Assembly (NCBI GenBank): GCA_900556255.1
Contig: USNZ01000030.1
Location: 1 to 9,243, forward strand
Direction: 5' to 3'
Source of the DNA: an uncultured Oscillospiraceae bacterium
GTDB lineage: Bacteria > Bacillota > Clostridia > Oscillospirales > Ruminococcaceae
Length of the DNA stretch: 9,243 nt
Part shown: piece after piece, positions 1-6,256 of the stretch
Numbering within the stretch: position 1 is the first letter of the stretch
Layout: each line of letters opens with the position of its first letter
The notes under the pieces: generated by a model
Databases searched by the model: none
Seen by the model: only the letters and a program-made list of their open reading frames with translations
Told to the model about the DNA's origin: nothing
Translations under genes and position numbers: made by a program

Positions 1-239
1 ACGATTTTTTAGCCCCGCCCGTCCGCGACCCACATATTTGGGGGTCCAGGGGGCGCGCTTGGCGGCGCACAACGAGCGCCGCCAGTCGGCATAGCCGACT
101 CGCTCGTGCGGTTATTCGCCCCGCCGGGGCGAACATTGCTCGCTCCCCGGCTTCGCACGCTCAGCCGGGTTCCCACGCTCGCAACCCCGCAATCCCCCGG
201 CCGTGCCCCGCGCCTCGGAAGTAGCGGCACTTTTCTTTG
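1..239. repeat. GC-rich non-coding region with nested hairpins
   Basis: No credible gene is visible in this stretch. It contains an inverted repeat at 72-107, with outer arms ACGAGCG (72-78) and CGCTCGT (101-107) around inner arms AGTCGGC (84-90) and GCCGACT (94-100). A second hairpin lies at 115-133, with arms TTCGCCCC and GGGGCGAA and a 3-nt loop. The rest is C/G-rich sequence that reads like stacked intergenic repeats downstream of the minus-strand operon. Short open frames crossing it encode Arg/Gly/Pro-rich translations typical of chance reading through GC-rich repeats. The left edge is cut by the window. Confidence 0.55.
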
Positions 240-269
240 GTACTTTCTTTGGGTGTCCAAAGAAAGTAC
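240..269. repeat. 13-bp perfect hairpin downstream of the minus-strand operon
   Basis: The arms GTACTTTCTTTGG (240-252) and CCAAAGAAAGTAC (257-269) are perfectly complementary around the loop GTGT. The left arm follows a near copy of part of itself (CTTTTCTTTGG, about 230-240). It sits 21 nt past the stop of the last minus-strand gene, so it could protect the 3' end of that transcript or help end it. Neither strand has a proper T-run after the stem, so I do not call it an intrinsic terminator. It looks like a dispersed short palindromic repeat. Confidence 0.6.
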
Positions 270-290
270 ATACGCCTTTACCGGGAGCTG

Positions 291-1604
291 CTATTTAACA
301 AACGGACGAATCCTTGCTTCCATCGCAGCGACCTGCTCGGGTGTGACGTGCGCCTTGTCCACATAGCCGTAGATGCGCTGGGCAAAATTGGCCAGCGGCG
401 GGCAGAAAGCAAATACCCGCTTCGGCTCCCAGCCGCGGCGGTACAGAAAATGCACACCCGCCAGGGCGCAGAATTTCAGCAGATTAAAATGCGGGCGGAA
501 CCCCTCGCCCATGGGGGTGTCGCGCGGCGGGTTGCGGTATACATCCTCCAACAGATCCGCCATCCGCTTGTAGGCGGGGACGGTGCAGGGGTCAAAATAC
601 CCCTCGATCACCTCGCGCGCGATGGGGAAGGGCGGGTCGTTTTCTGCCATGGCAGCGTCAAATTCCTCGTAAGAGGTCACATACTGCGCGTCCTTGTAGA
701 TGACGGGGTCATACTCGTGCTCAATGGGTACGGGGCGCAGGATATGGCAGCTTTTGCCCGCCATGTACACCTCGGCGATGGCGGTGCTCATCCAGATGGA
801 AATGGAATCCGCCGCCACGATCCACTGCTTGACAGAATCGGCAAAAATCACATGGAAGTTCGGGCGTTTGCGGCTCAGTTCCTCCAGCGCGGGGCTGTTC
901 CACTCGCTGGGGTGGCGGCGGTAAACCAGCTCCACCTCAGGGTGCGCGCCCAGATATTCATCGAACCAGCGCAGAGTTTCGGCCATCGAAACGCGGTTCG
1001 TCTTGGCAAAGCCGCTGAAATCCGTGCCCGCCATTTTGGAAAGCTCCGCCACCTCGTCGTCGTTCATGCTGGCATAGCCAAAGCTGGAAATATACAGGTG
1101 CAGCTTTTTGGCGGGGTCCAGGCCGAACTCTCGGCACAGGGCGGCTTTGTCCTTAAAATAGCCCGCAAATTCCGGGCGCAGAAAATCCATCATCACCGCG
1201 CCGGTCACGGGGGTGTTTTTGGCGTCCATGCCGTGCGCCTGCAGGCGGGCGGCGGTGCGCTTGCCCCAGCAGGTTTGCACACACTTTTTGGCGTTGCCGT
1301 TCATGTTGAACCAGTCGCCCTCCTCCTGCGTGTCCGAAAGCATCTGCTCCCAGTGCAGGTTGACGATCTTGTTGCAGCGGCCGATGTTGTTGTACACATG
1401 GCTGTTGATCGCCTCGTTGTCGTACATGCAGCTGGCCACCAGTACCTCCGGCTTGTCCTTGCCGAACAGCCGCAGATGCTTGGGGTCCAGCAGCTGGCGG
1501 ATCTCGGCGGTGTAGCCGCGGCGTTCCAGCTCCAGCTTTAACAGCAGGTCACTCTCATATTCGCGCACCGTGTGCTCGTACAAAATCAAAAAATCCAATG
1601 CCAT
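291..1604 (-). CDS. Surface carbohydrate biosynthesis protein, GT-B glycosyltransferase-like
   Basis: This 437-residue soluble protein has no signal peptide or membrane segment. It resembles bacterial 'surface carbohydrate biosynthesis' proteins that share a GT-B-like fold with polysialyl-, glycerophospho- and other polymer transferases. Visible marks are an N-terminal domain with VLVASCMYDNEA (55-66), a basic VYRRHPSEW motif (227-235), and a C-terminal donor-site-like block WIVAADSISIWMSTAIAEVY (261-280) followed by GKSCHILRP. The order Asp-x-Ile/Ser...Ser-Thr...Glu is typical of nucleotide-sugar or CDP-polyol binding in these transferases. It starts at ATG (1602-1604), with AAAAGGAA about 7 nt upstream overlapping the end of the previous gene. 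It is last in a three-gene operon with an MBOAT/SGNH acylation pair, 12 nt behind the SGNH gene, which supports a role in the same surface polymer. Donor and acceptor cannot be read from sequence; a cytoplasmic non-transferase role is possible. Confidence 0.72.
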   Translation of the reverse strand: MALDFLILYEHTVREYESDLLLKLELERRGYTAEIRQLLDPKHLRLFGKDKPEVLVASCMYDNEAINSHVYNNIGRCNKIVNLHWEQMLSDTQEEGDWFNMNGNAKKCVQTCWGKRTAARLQAHGMDAKNTPVTGAVMMDFLRPEFAGYFKDKAALCREFGLDPAKKLHLYISSFGYASMNDDEVAELSKMAGTDFSGFAKTNRVSMAETLRWFDEYLGAHPEVELVYRRHPSEWNSPALEELSRKRPNFHVIFADSVKQWIVAADSISIWMSTAIAEVYMAGKSCHILRPVPIEHEYDPVIYKDAQYVTSYEEFDAAMAENDPPFPIAREVIEGYFDPCTVPAYKRMADLLEDVYRNPPRDTPMGEGFRPHFNLLKFCALAGVHFLYRRGWEPKRVFAFCPPLANFAQRIYGYVDKAHVTPEQVAAMEARIRPFVK

Positions 1605-1616
1605 AGTTTTTTCCTT

Positions 1617-2561
1617 TTACCTTTGCATATCCTCAAACAGCTGGCGTGTCCAATCGGGCAGGCCGTACAGCTCGTCCAGGTGAAATCCGTCAAAAAACTG
1701 CGTGTCATCGTCTGTAATGCAGCTGCCCTGCCATTCGTAATCCAGCAGGGTAAAGCCGTAGGTATCGGCGGCGGTGCGCAGCGCGGGCAAGACCGTGTCC
1801 TGCATCGCCTGTGTGATGCCAAACTCGTCGCACACCTCGGTGCGCACGTTCTGCGCCATCGGCGGCATGACCACCGTCAGCGCAATGCCGCGCTCACGGC
1901 AGGCATCGGCCACGCGGTACAGGTGTTCCAGCTGGGTTTCGTTCAGCGCCCACGCCTTGCACTTGGGTGTAATGATGGCGGGGTAGTCGTATAATTTGCG
2001 GTGCAGCGGCAAAACCGTGCCGTCGTCGGCCAGATAGTCCGCGGGACCCCAGTCGCCGGATTCGATCGTGTCCGGCGTGCCGCGCAGGGTGTCCATGGCG
2101 GCGGTCAGGGCGTTGACATTGTATTCCAGGTTGAAGCAGTACGCCAGGGGATTGTTCAGCGTGGTTTCCAGCGTCGCAAAACGGTCGGTGTTGTAGCCCT
2201 CGTTCAGGGTGTAGAACGAGACCGCCAGCAGCAGGCGGTCGACCTCGTGGCCGCTTTGCAGGATGTAATCGGCCAGATCCAGCGATTCTTTCAGCGATGC
2301 ACCGCCAAAAGCAAGGTTCTGCCATTCCTGCCCCGAAACCTCCTGCACCAGCGCAAGGTCAAAGTGCGCCATGCGGCTGTCGCCCAGAATCAGGTTGCGC
2401 CCGGGGTGCTGCTGGTACGCGCGCACCCGCGCCACGGGCTGAGAGGACGACGCCGACGATTTCAGCCCAAAATAGTTGTTCGGCTCAAAGGCCGCAAAGA
2501 ATACAAACCACACCGCCAGGGGAATTGCCAGCAGCGCCAGTTTCTTGCAGATGGATTTCAC
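1617..2561 (-). CDS. Membrane-anchored SGNH/GDSL-like protein, probable partner of the MBOAT acyltransferase
   Basis: This 314-residue protein has one N-terminal membrane segment (about 8-25) after a basic start, and the rest is predicted outside the membrane. The catalytic pattern of an SGNH hydrolase/acyltransferase is visible: LILGDSRM with nucleophile Ser62 (GDSR, 60-63), a block-II-like NLAFGG (82-87), and a C-terminal DGFH (291-294) giving the Asp/His pair Asp291 and His294. Proteins of this shape (DltD, AlgJ/AlgX, PatB-like) work beside MBOAT proteins and complete transfer of an acyl group to an extracytoplasmic polymer. The neighbouring MBOAT gene, 46 nt upstream, supports that. Start is GTG (2559-2561), preceded by GGAAAGG at 2580-2574 with a rather long 12-nt spacer. 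The acyl group (acetyl is the default guess) and acceptor are not determined. A lone esterase that removes acyl groups is the main alternative. Confidence 0.75.
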   Translation of the reverse strand: MKSICKKLALLAIPLAVWFVFFAAFEPNNYFGLKSSASSSQPVARVRAYQQHPGRNLILGDSRMAHFDLALVQEVSGQEWQNLAFGGASLKESLDLADYILQSGHEVDRLLLAVSFYTLNEGYNTDRFATLETTLNNPLAYCFNLEYNVNALTAAMDTLRGTPDTIESGDWGPADYLADDGTVLPLHRKLYDYPAIITPKCKAWALNETQLEHLYRVADACRERGIALTVVMPPMAQNVRTEVCDEFGITQAMQDTVLPALRTAADTYGFTLLDYEWQGSCITDDDTQFFDGFHLDELYGLPDWTRQLFEDMQR

Positions 2562-2590
2562 GCGGGCAGACCGCCTTTCCTTATAATATA

Positions 2591-2610
2591 GAACACATCA
2601 GAACACATCA
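2591..2610. repeat. Tandem duplication of a 10-mer at the MBOAT stop codon
   Basis: GAACACATCA occurs twice in perfect tandem, at 2591-2600 and 2601-2610. The second copy contains the MBOAT stop codon (TGA, read on the minus strand at 2610-2608). The first copy lies in the 46-nt gap before the SGNH gene. It looks like a small replication-slippage duplication with no effect on either reading frame. Confidence 0.7.
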
Positions 2611-4107
2611 GAAGTTGGCATACATGCCGAACCCTGCGTCGGCAAAGCCGCCGCTTTGCATAATGTAGCCCGCCAGCAGGCCCAGCACCAGCAGATAATA
2701 CACGACCCAGCGGTATTTTTCGGAGGCAAGGCAAACCTCGGACGGCTTGTTTTTATAGATAAAGGCGCGGCGATGATCCAGCACAAAGCAAAGCGCCAGG
2801 CCAAACACCGTAAACGCATAGTAGAACGCCACCATGATGGGGTTGGCGTAAAAGGCCGTGTACACGGCGCTGTACAGCTCGGCGGCAAAGCGGGCGGGTG
2901 CCCAGCCGGCAAACCACCCCGCCAAAATGCCAAAGGCATCTGCGGTGGACATGTTATACATACCTACGCAGAAAAACACCATGCTAAAGGTCCACAGCAC
3001 AAACACGCCCGCGCGCTTGGCCCACAGGACCCGCGCGGGGGCCTTCTTTTTGGGCTTGCCGAGGCGGCGGTGCAAAAGCTCCTCGCCCAGGCGGTAGACG
3101 GCCTGCAAAAGTCCCCAAATGACAAACGGCAGCGTGTTGCCGTGCCAAAAGCCGGAGACAAAAAACACCGTGAACACGCAAAATTCTGCGGGGAGGCGGC
3201 TCAGGCGGCCGCCGGTCACGCGGCTGACATCGGCCCACGCCAGCGGCATAAACAGGTAGTCCTGCAGCCAGGACGAAAAGCTGATGTGCCAGCGGCTCCA
3301 AAAGCCGGAAAAGTTGGTGGCGTAAAAGGGGGTTTTGAAGTTTTCGGGCAGCTCCAGCCCCAGCAAAAGACCCACGGCGCGGGCTGTCTCGGAATAGCCC
3401 GAAAAGTTGAAGTACAGCTGGAATGTATAAAAAACCGCCGCCAAAATCAGCATCGGCCCGCCGTAGTTTTGGTAGCGGCCGAACACCTCGCCCACAAAAA
3501 CGCCCAGCACATCGCTTACGGCAACCATCTTAAACAGGCCCAGCGCCAGCAGCCGCAGGCCGCGCACAGTGCGGGCGGCGTCAAAGCGGTGCTCCTGCTT
3601 GAACTGGGGCAAAAGCTGGCCGGCGCGGCAGATGGGGCCTTGCGTAACGGTGGCAAAAAATGCGGTATACAATGCAAAATCGACAAAATTAGTTTCCGGC
3701 TCGCAGTCGCCGCGGGCGGTGTCGATCAGGTAACTGATGGCCGCAAAGGTGTAAAAGCTGATACCCAGCGGCATGGCAATGCCCTGCCAGCCGTCGGGGG
3801 CGGCAAACGCGCCGTTATACTTAAAAAAGGCCAGGATCGCCAGCAGACCCACAACGCCGATGCGCAGCACGGCGGTTTTGTGCGCCCCGCCGTGCAGGTT
3901 CAGCGCCCGCCCGCACAGGTAGGCAAACCCGCTTATGGCAATGCAAAGCGGCAGCATGGCGGGCATATCCATAGCTTTGCCCGCTGCAGCGTAAAAAAAC
4001 CAGCTGGCCGCCAGCAAAAACGGGCTTTGCAGCCGTTTGGGCAGCAGCAGGTAGATAAAGACCGTGACCGGTAAAAAACCAAAAAATGTAAAGCTCTGCA
4101 GGCTCAC
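2608..4107 (-). CDS. MBOAT family O-acyltransferase (AlgI/DltB-like)
   Basis: This polytopic 499-residue membrane protein has the length and motif order of the AlgI/DltB branch of MBOAT acyltransferases, which pass an acyl group from a cytoplasmic donor across the membrane for O-acylation of a surface polymer. Visible signatures are MPLGISFYTFAAISYLID (112-129), YFNFSGYSE (232-240), SRWHISFSSWLQDYLFMPL (271-289), and VSGFWHGNTLPFVIWG (317-332), where His322 is the expected invariant MBOAT histidine. Hydrophobic segments run nearly end to end. Start is GTG (4105-4107), supported by a full AAGGAGG Shine-Dalgarno 9 nt upstream. It is the first gene of the operon, directly before its likely SGNH partner. 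The acidic positions of the usual DFSGYSD motif read Asn234 and Glu240. The substrate could be a teichoic-acid-like polymer, an exopolysaccharide or peptidoglycan; the adjacent glycosyltransferase-like gene favours a polysaccharide. Confidence 0.9.
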   Translation of the reverse strand: MSLQSFTFFGFLPVTVFIYLLLPKRLQSPFLLAASWFFYAAAGKAMDMPAMLPLCIAISGFAYLCGRALNLHGGAHKTAVLRIGVVGLLAILAFFKYNGAFAAPDGWQGIAMPLGISFYTFAAISYLIDTARGDCEPETNFVDFALYTAFFATVTQGPICRAGQLLPQFKQEHRFDAARTVRGLRLLALGLFKMVAVSDVLGVFVGEVFGRYQNYGGPMLILAAVFYTFQLYFNFSGYSETARAVGLLLGLELPENFKTPFYATNFSGFWSRWHISFSSWLQDYLFMPLAWADVSRVTGGRLSRLPAEFCVFTVFFVSGFWHGNTLPFVIWGLLQAVYRLGEELLHRRLGKPKKKAPARVLWAKRAGVFVLWTFSMVFFCVGMYNMSTADAFGILAGWFAGWAPARFAAELYSAVYTAFYANPIMVAFYYAFTVFGLALCFVLDHRRAFIYKNKPSEVCLASEKYRWVVYYLLVLGLLAGYIMQSGGFADAGFGMYANF

Positions 4108-4116
4108 CGCAGCAGT

Positions 4117-4123
4117 CCTCCTT
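4117..4123 (-). promoter_or_regulatory. Strong Shine-Dalgarno that fixes the MBOAT GTG start
   Basis: Read on the minus strand this is AAGGAGG, 9 nt before the GTG at 4107-4105. It settles the MBOAT start in favour of GTG. An ATG just upstream at 4126-4124 opens a different frame and overlaps this site. Confidence 0.8.
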
Positions 4124-4147
4124 CAAAAAATGACACTAAATCATCTT

Positions 4148-4176
4148 ATTATACATTATTTTATTATAGAGCGCAA
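4148..4176 (-). promoter_or_regulatory. Predicted sigma-A promoter of the MBOAT-SGNH-glycosyltransferase operon
   Basis: On the minus strand a perfect -10 box TATAAT (4153-4148) lies 17 nt from a weak -35 TTGCGC (4176-4171). A second TATAAT at 4168-4163 has no good -35. The AT-rich tract stands out in a GC-rich region and would start transcription around 4140, about 35 nt before the GTG. Confidence 0.6.
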
Positions 4177-4194
4177 GGGGGGAGCGCAGAGTGG

Positions 4195-4215
4195 AGAGTT
4201 TAGAGTTTAGAGTTT
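4195..4215. repeat. Three tandem copies of a 7-mer
   Basis: AGAGTTT is repeated three times (4195-4201, 4202-4208, 4209-4215) and followed by a partial copy AGATTA. It lies in the divergent gap just before a hairpin at 4225-4244. It is a simple repeat with slippage potential; no function is evident. Confidence 0.7.
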
Positions 4216-4224
4216 AGATTAGGT

Positions 4225-4244
4225 GTGTCCGCTTGCGCGGACAC
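4225..4244. repeat. 8-bp hairpin in the divergent gap
   Basis: The arms GTGTCCGC (4225-4232) and GCGGACAC (4237-4244) flank the loop TTGC, with GTTTTATA following on the plus strand. The T-run is short and no plus-strand gene lies upstream, so a terminator role is doubtful. It is more likely part of the intergenic repeat cluster. Confidence 0.5.
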
Positions 4245-4274
4245 GTTTTATACAGTGCGGCGTAGGGCAGGACA

Positions 4275-4392
4275 AAAGCCTTCTCCCGTGGGGAGAAGGT
4301 GGCGCGCCTGCGCGCCGGATGAGGGGAAATTTTCCGGCAAGCACCCCCTCATCAGTCACCTGCGGTGACAGCTTCCCCCAAAGGGGGAAGCC
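4275..4392. repeat. Five-hairpin intergenic repeat element (MITE-like)
   Basis: Five inverted repeats follow one another with little sequence between them: CCTTCTCCC/GGGAGAAGG (4279-4287, 4291-4299), GGCGCGC/GCGCGCC (4301-4307, 4310-4316), GATGAGGGG/CCCCTCATC (4318-4326, 4345-4353), GTCACC/GGTGAC (4355-4360, 4364-4369) and GCTTCCCCC/GGGGGAAGC (4371-4379, 4383-4391). The ends are related inverted sequences (AAGCCTTCTCCC on the left; AGGCTTCCCCC on the complement of the right end), so the unit is palindromic overall. From memory this resembles a dispersed non-coding element common in Faecalibacterium-group genomes. A fragment of similar type lies at 7211-7235. No transposase is present and no target duplication is obvious. 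Confidence 0.7.
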
Positions 4393-4422
4393 TGCGCCGT
4401 GGCAGTCTCTGCTGTTTTGCAC

Positions 4423-4448
4423 AAAAAACGGCGCGCGCGGTGCGCGCG
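4423..4448 (-). terminator. Possible minus-strand intrinsic terminator
   Basis: On the minus strand a GC-only stem (CGCGCGC, loop ACC, GCGCGCG; 4448-4432) is followed after CCG by six T residues (4428-4423). It points away from the ABC genes, so it would stop antisense transcripts leaving that operon or shield the repeat-rich gap. No minus-strand gene lies directly before it, so it may be a fortuitous alternating-GC palindrome. Confidence 0.35.
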
Positions 4449-4481
4449 TACACGCAAAACGCCAAAATTTGTATTTATGCA

Positions 4482-4510
4482 TTGACTTTGCATAGTTATG
4501 CAGCTATACT
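4482..4510 (+). promoter_or_regulatory. Strong sigma-A promoter of the amino acid ABC operon
   Basis: TTGACT (4482-4487) and TATACT (4505-4510) are separated by exactly 17 nt; each differs from consensus at one position. Transcription should start near 4517, leaving a leader of about 53 nt before the lipoprotein ATG at 4570. I see no riboswitch or T-box fold in that short leader. Confidence 0.8.
4489..4502. promoter_or_regulatory. ARG-box-like operator between -35 and -10
   Basis: TGCAT-AGTT-ATGCA is a perfect 5-bp inverted repeat with a 4-nt centre. It fits the TGNAT-WWWW-ATNCA core of ArgR/AhrC binding sites except for one G in the centre. It fills the spacer of the promoter, an ideal place to repress. 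A further ATGCA half-site at 4477-4481 lies 21 bp upstream, the spacing of paired ARG boxes, though its left half matches poorly. TATGCA (4476-4481) also pairs with TGCATA (4489-4494) across the -35 box. Binding by another palindrome-reading repressor is possible. Confidence 0.5.
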
Positions 4511-4569
4511 ATCCTCATAGCCAAGTGAGGGCTTGGCCGATATTTGATTTAAGAATAGAGGGAACATCC

Positions 4570-5409
4570 ATGAAAAAACTGTCTGCTGTATTGATGGCCG
4601 GTGCCATGATGATGAGCCTGGCCGCCTGCGGTTCCGCCGCAAGTTCTGCCCCCGCTTCCTCCGAAGCCGTTTCTTCCGAAGCCGCTTCCTCTGAGGCCGC
4701 TTCCGCCTCCTCCGAGGCTGCTGCCGAGCTGACCACCGTCACCCCCGGCAAGCTGACCATGTCCACCAACGCTGCATTTCCTCCGTATGAGTCCACCGAC
4801 GACAACGGCAACTTTGTCGGCATCGACATCGACGTAGCCGCCGCCATCGCCGACAAGCTCGGCCTGGAGCTGCAGGTCGATGATATGGACTTCGACGCCG
4901 CCCTGCTGGCCGCCCAGAACGGCAAGAGCGACTTGGTCATGGCCGGTGTCACCGTCACCGAGGACCGCCAGCTGGTCATGGACTTCAGCGATTCTTACGC
5001 CACCGGCATCCAGTCCATCATCGTCAAGGAGGACTCCGACATTGCCACCCCCGACGATCTGGCTGACAAGATGATCGGCACCCAGCGCGGCACCACCGGC
5101 TACATCTACTGCTCCGACGATTTCGGCGATGAGCACGTCACCCCGTATGACGACGGTCTGACTGCCGTTCAGGCGCTGGTCAACGGTCAGGTGGACGCTG
5201 TCGTTATCGACAATGCCCCCGCCAAGGAGTTCGTCGAGGCCAACCCCGGCCTGAAGATCCTGGACACCGCCTATGCCGAGGAGGACTACGCCATCGGCGT
5301 GGCCAAGGGCAACACCGCGATGCTTAACGCCATCAACGGTGCGCTGGAAGAGCTGAAGAACGACGGCACCCTGCAGGCCATTGTTGACAAATACATCAAG
5401 GCAGAGTAA
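4570..5409 (+). CDS. Amino acid ABC transporter substrate-binding lipoprotein
   Basis: This 279-residue lipoprotein is the extracellular receptor of a polar amino acid importer (bacterial family 3 solute-binding protein). It has a Lys-rich, Met-rich signal peptide and lipobox LAAC with Cys20, then a disordered Ser/Ala/Glu linker (21-53) holding four SSEA units. The binding domain shows the usual landmarks: FPPYE (70-74), GIDID (84-88), TVTEDR with Arg133 expected to grip the substrate carboxylate, the GTTG turn (174-177), and VVID with Asp214 expected to meet the amino group. The ATG at 4570 has AGAGGGA (4557-4563) 6 nt upstream. An upstream in-frame ATG at 4498 lies in the promoter and is rejected. 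Codons are strongly C-ending, fitting high expression. It is first in an operon with its permease and ATPase. The substrate cannot be fixed from sequence; the operator hints at arginine or another basic amino acid. Confidence 0.9.
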   Translation: MKKLSAVLMAGAMMMSLAACGSAASSAPASSEAVSSEAASSEAASASSEAAAELTTVTPGKLTMSTNAAFPPYESTDDNGNFVGIDIDVAAAIADKLGLELQVDDMDFDAALLAAQNGKSDLVMAGVTVTEDRQLVMDFSDSYATGIQSIIVKEDSDIATPDDLADKMIGTQRGTTGYIYCSDDFGDEHVTPYDDGLTAVQALVNGQVDAVVIDNAPAKEFVEANPGLKILDTAYAEEDYAIGVAKGNTAMLNAINGALEELKNDGTLQAIVDKYIKAE

Positions 5410-5433
5410 ACTTTAAGTAACGTCCGAAGATGG

Positions 5434-5466
5434 GCACGCCGGTTGACCCGGCGTGCTCTTTTTATT
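5434..5466 (+). terminator. Intrinsic terminator between receptor and permease genes
   Basis: A 9-bp perfect stem, GCACGCCGG (5434-5442) and CCGGCGTGC (5448-5456), with a 5-nt loop, is followed by TCTTTTTATT. It lies 24 nt past the receptor stop and just before the permease ribosome site. It should let only part of the transcripts continue, giving more receptor than permease and ATPase, a common arrangement for binding-protein-dependent importers. Confidence 0.85.
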
Positions 5467-5488
5467 CAAAAGGAAAGGTTGTGGTGAG

Positions 5489-6256
5489 ATGCAGGCACAG
5501 TACGAGCTGCTTTCACAAATGGCCAAAAGCGGGCAGACGCTGAACGTTTTGCAGGACTTTTTCGTAAAGTTCTATCAGGCGTTTATCGTGGCGGACCGCT
5601 GGCAGCAGTATATCAAGGGCGTGGGCACCACGCTGATGGTCACGGCTATGGCACTGGCACTGGGTGTTGTGCTTGGCTCTGTGGTGGCCATGATCCGTGT
5701 GGCGCACGACCAGCAAAAGCCCCATCACCGCAACCCGGTATTGGGTGTTTTTAACGCTGTTGCGAAGGTTTATGCCACCATCATCCGCGGCACGCCCATG
5801 ATGGTGCAGCTGCTGATCATGAGCATGGTCGTCTTTAAGAGCAGCCGCGAGTTTACGCTGGTCGGCGCACTGACGCTGGGCATCAACTCGGGCGCATATG
5901 TGTCGGAGATCATCCGCGGCGGTCTGATGGCGGTTGACCCCGGCCAGATGGAAGCGGGGCGCAGCCTGGGTCTGAATTATATGACCACGATGCTGGAGAT
6001 CATCATCCCGCAGGCGATCCGTTCGATTTTGCCGGCGCTCGGCAACGAGTTTATCGTTTTGCTGAAGGATACCTCGCTGATCACGGTCATCGGCGGCAAG
6101 GAACTGCTGTACGCGGCGCAGGGCATCATGAACCGTACCTACGAGCCGATGTTCCCGCTGCTGGGCATTGCGTGCATCTATCTGGTGCTGGTCATGCTGC
6201 TGAGCTGGCTGCTGAGCAAGGTGGAAAGGAAGTTGGCGCAAAGTGATAGACGTTAA
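5489..6256 (+). CDS. Amino acid ABC transporter permease (HisM/GlnP type)
   Basis: This 255-residue inner membrane protein forms the channel of the importer, probably as a homodimer because only one permease gene is present. It has an N-terminal soluble stretch, then hydrophobic segments from about 46, including [19 protein letters not shown] (51-69). [12 protein letters not shown] (98-109) is typical of the polar amino acid permease family. The cytoplasmic EAA loop that docks on the ATPase reads EAGRSLG (155-161), then IIIPQAI and LPALGNEF. I chose the ATG at 5489, with AGGAAAGG (5471-5478) upstream; a start at 5453 would lie in the terminator stem. It overlaps the ATPase gene by 14 nt, pointing to coupled translation. 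Family assignment is firm, substrate is not. Confidence 0.9.
   Translation: MQAQYELLSQMAKSGQTLNVLQDFFVKFYQAFIVADRWQQYIKGVGTTLMVTAMALALGVVLGSVVAMIRVAHDQQKPHHRNPVLGVFNAVAKVYATIIRGTPMMVQLLIMSMVVFKSSREFTLVGALTLGINSGAYVSEIIRGGLMAVDPGQMEAGRSLGLNYMTTMLEIIIPQAIRSILPALGNEFIVLLKDTSLITVIGGKELLYAAQGIMNRTYEPMFPLLGIACIYLVLVMLLSWLLSKVERKLAQSDRR

Noticed and set aside
9..260. Minus-strand 83-codon frame downstream of the carbohydrate operon
   Set aside because: It runs through hairpin repeats, is Arg/Gly/Pro-rich and has no clear ribosome site; annotated as repeat sequence instead.
237..1541. Long plus-strand open frame (434 codons)
   Set aside because: It lies opposite the surface carbohydrate gene, its translation has no recognisable motif, and it arises from the GC-rich codon pattern of the real minus-strand gene.
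2656..4074. Long plus-strand open frame (472 codons)
   Set aside because: It is the antisense shadow of the MBOAT gene; the translation is Gln/Lys/His-rich and featureless while the minus frame has every MBOAT motif.
4219..4495. Open frames on both strands in the divergent gap
   Set aside because: They read through the five-hairpin repeat, and the plus one runs into the ABC promoter.
4498..4569. Upstream in-frame ATG for the lipoprotein
   Set aside because: It lies within the promoter, upstream of the likely transcription start, and would bury the lipoprotein signal peptide behind 24 extra residues.
4549..5136. Minus-strand Gly/Val-rich open frame
   Set aside because: It is the complement of the lipoprotein signal, linker and binding domain; its low-complexity composition reflects the C-ending codons of the real gene.
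5453..5488. Upstream start for the permease
   Set aside because: It falls in the 3' arm of the terminator stem and lacks a ribosome site; the ATG at 5489 has one.
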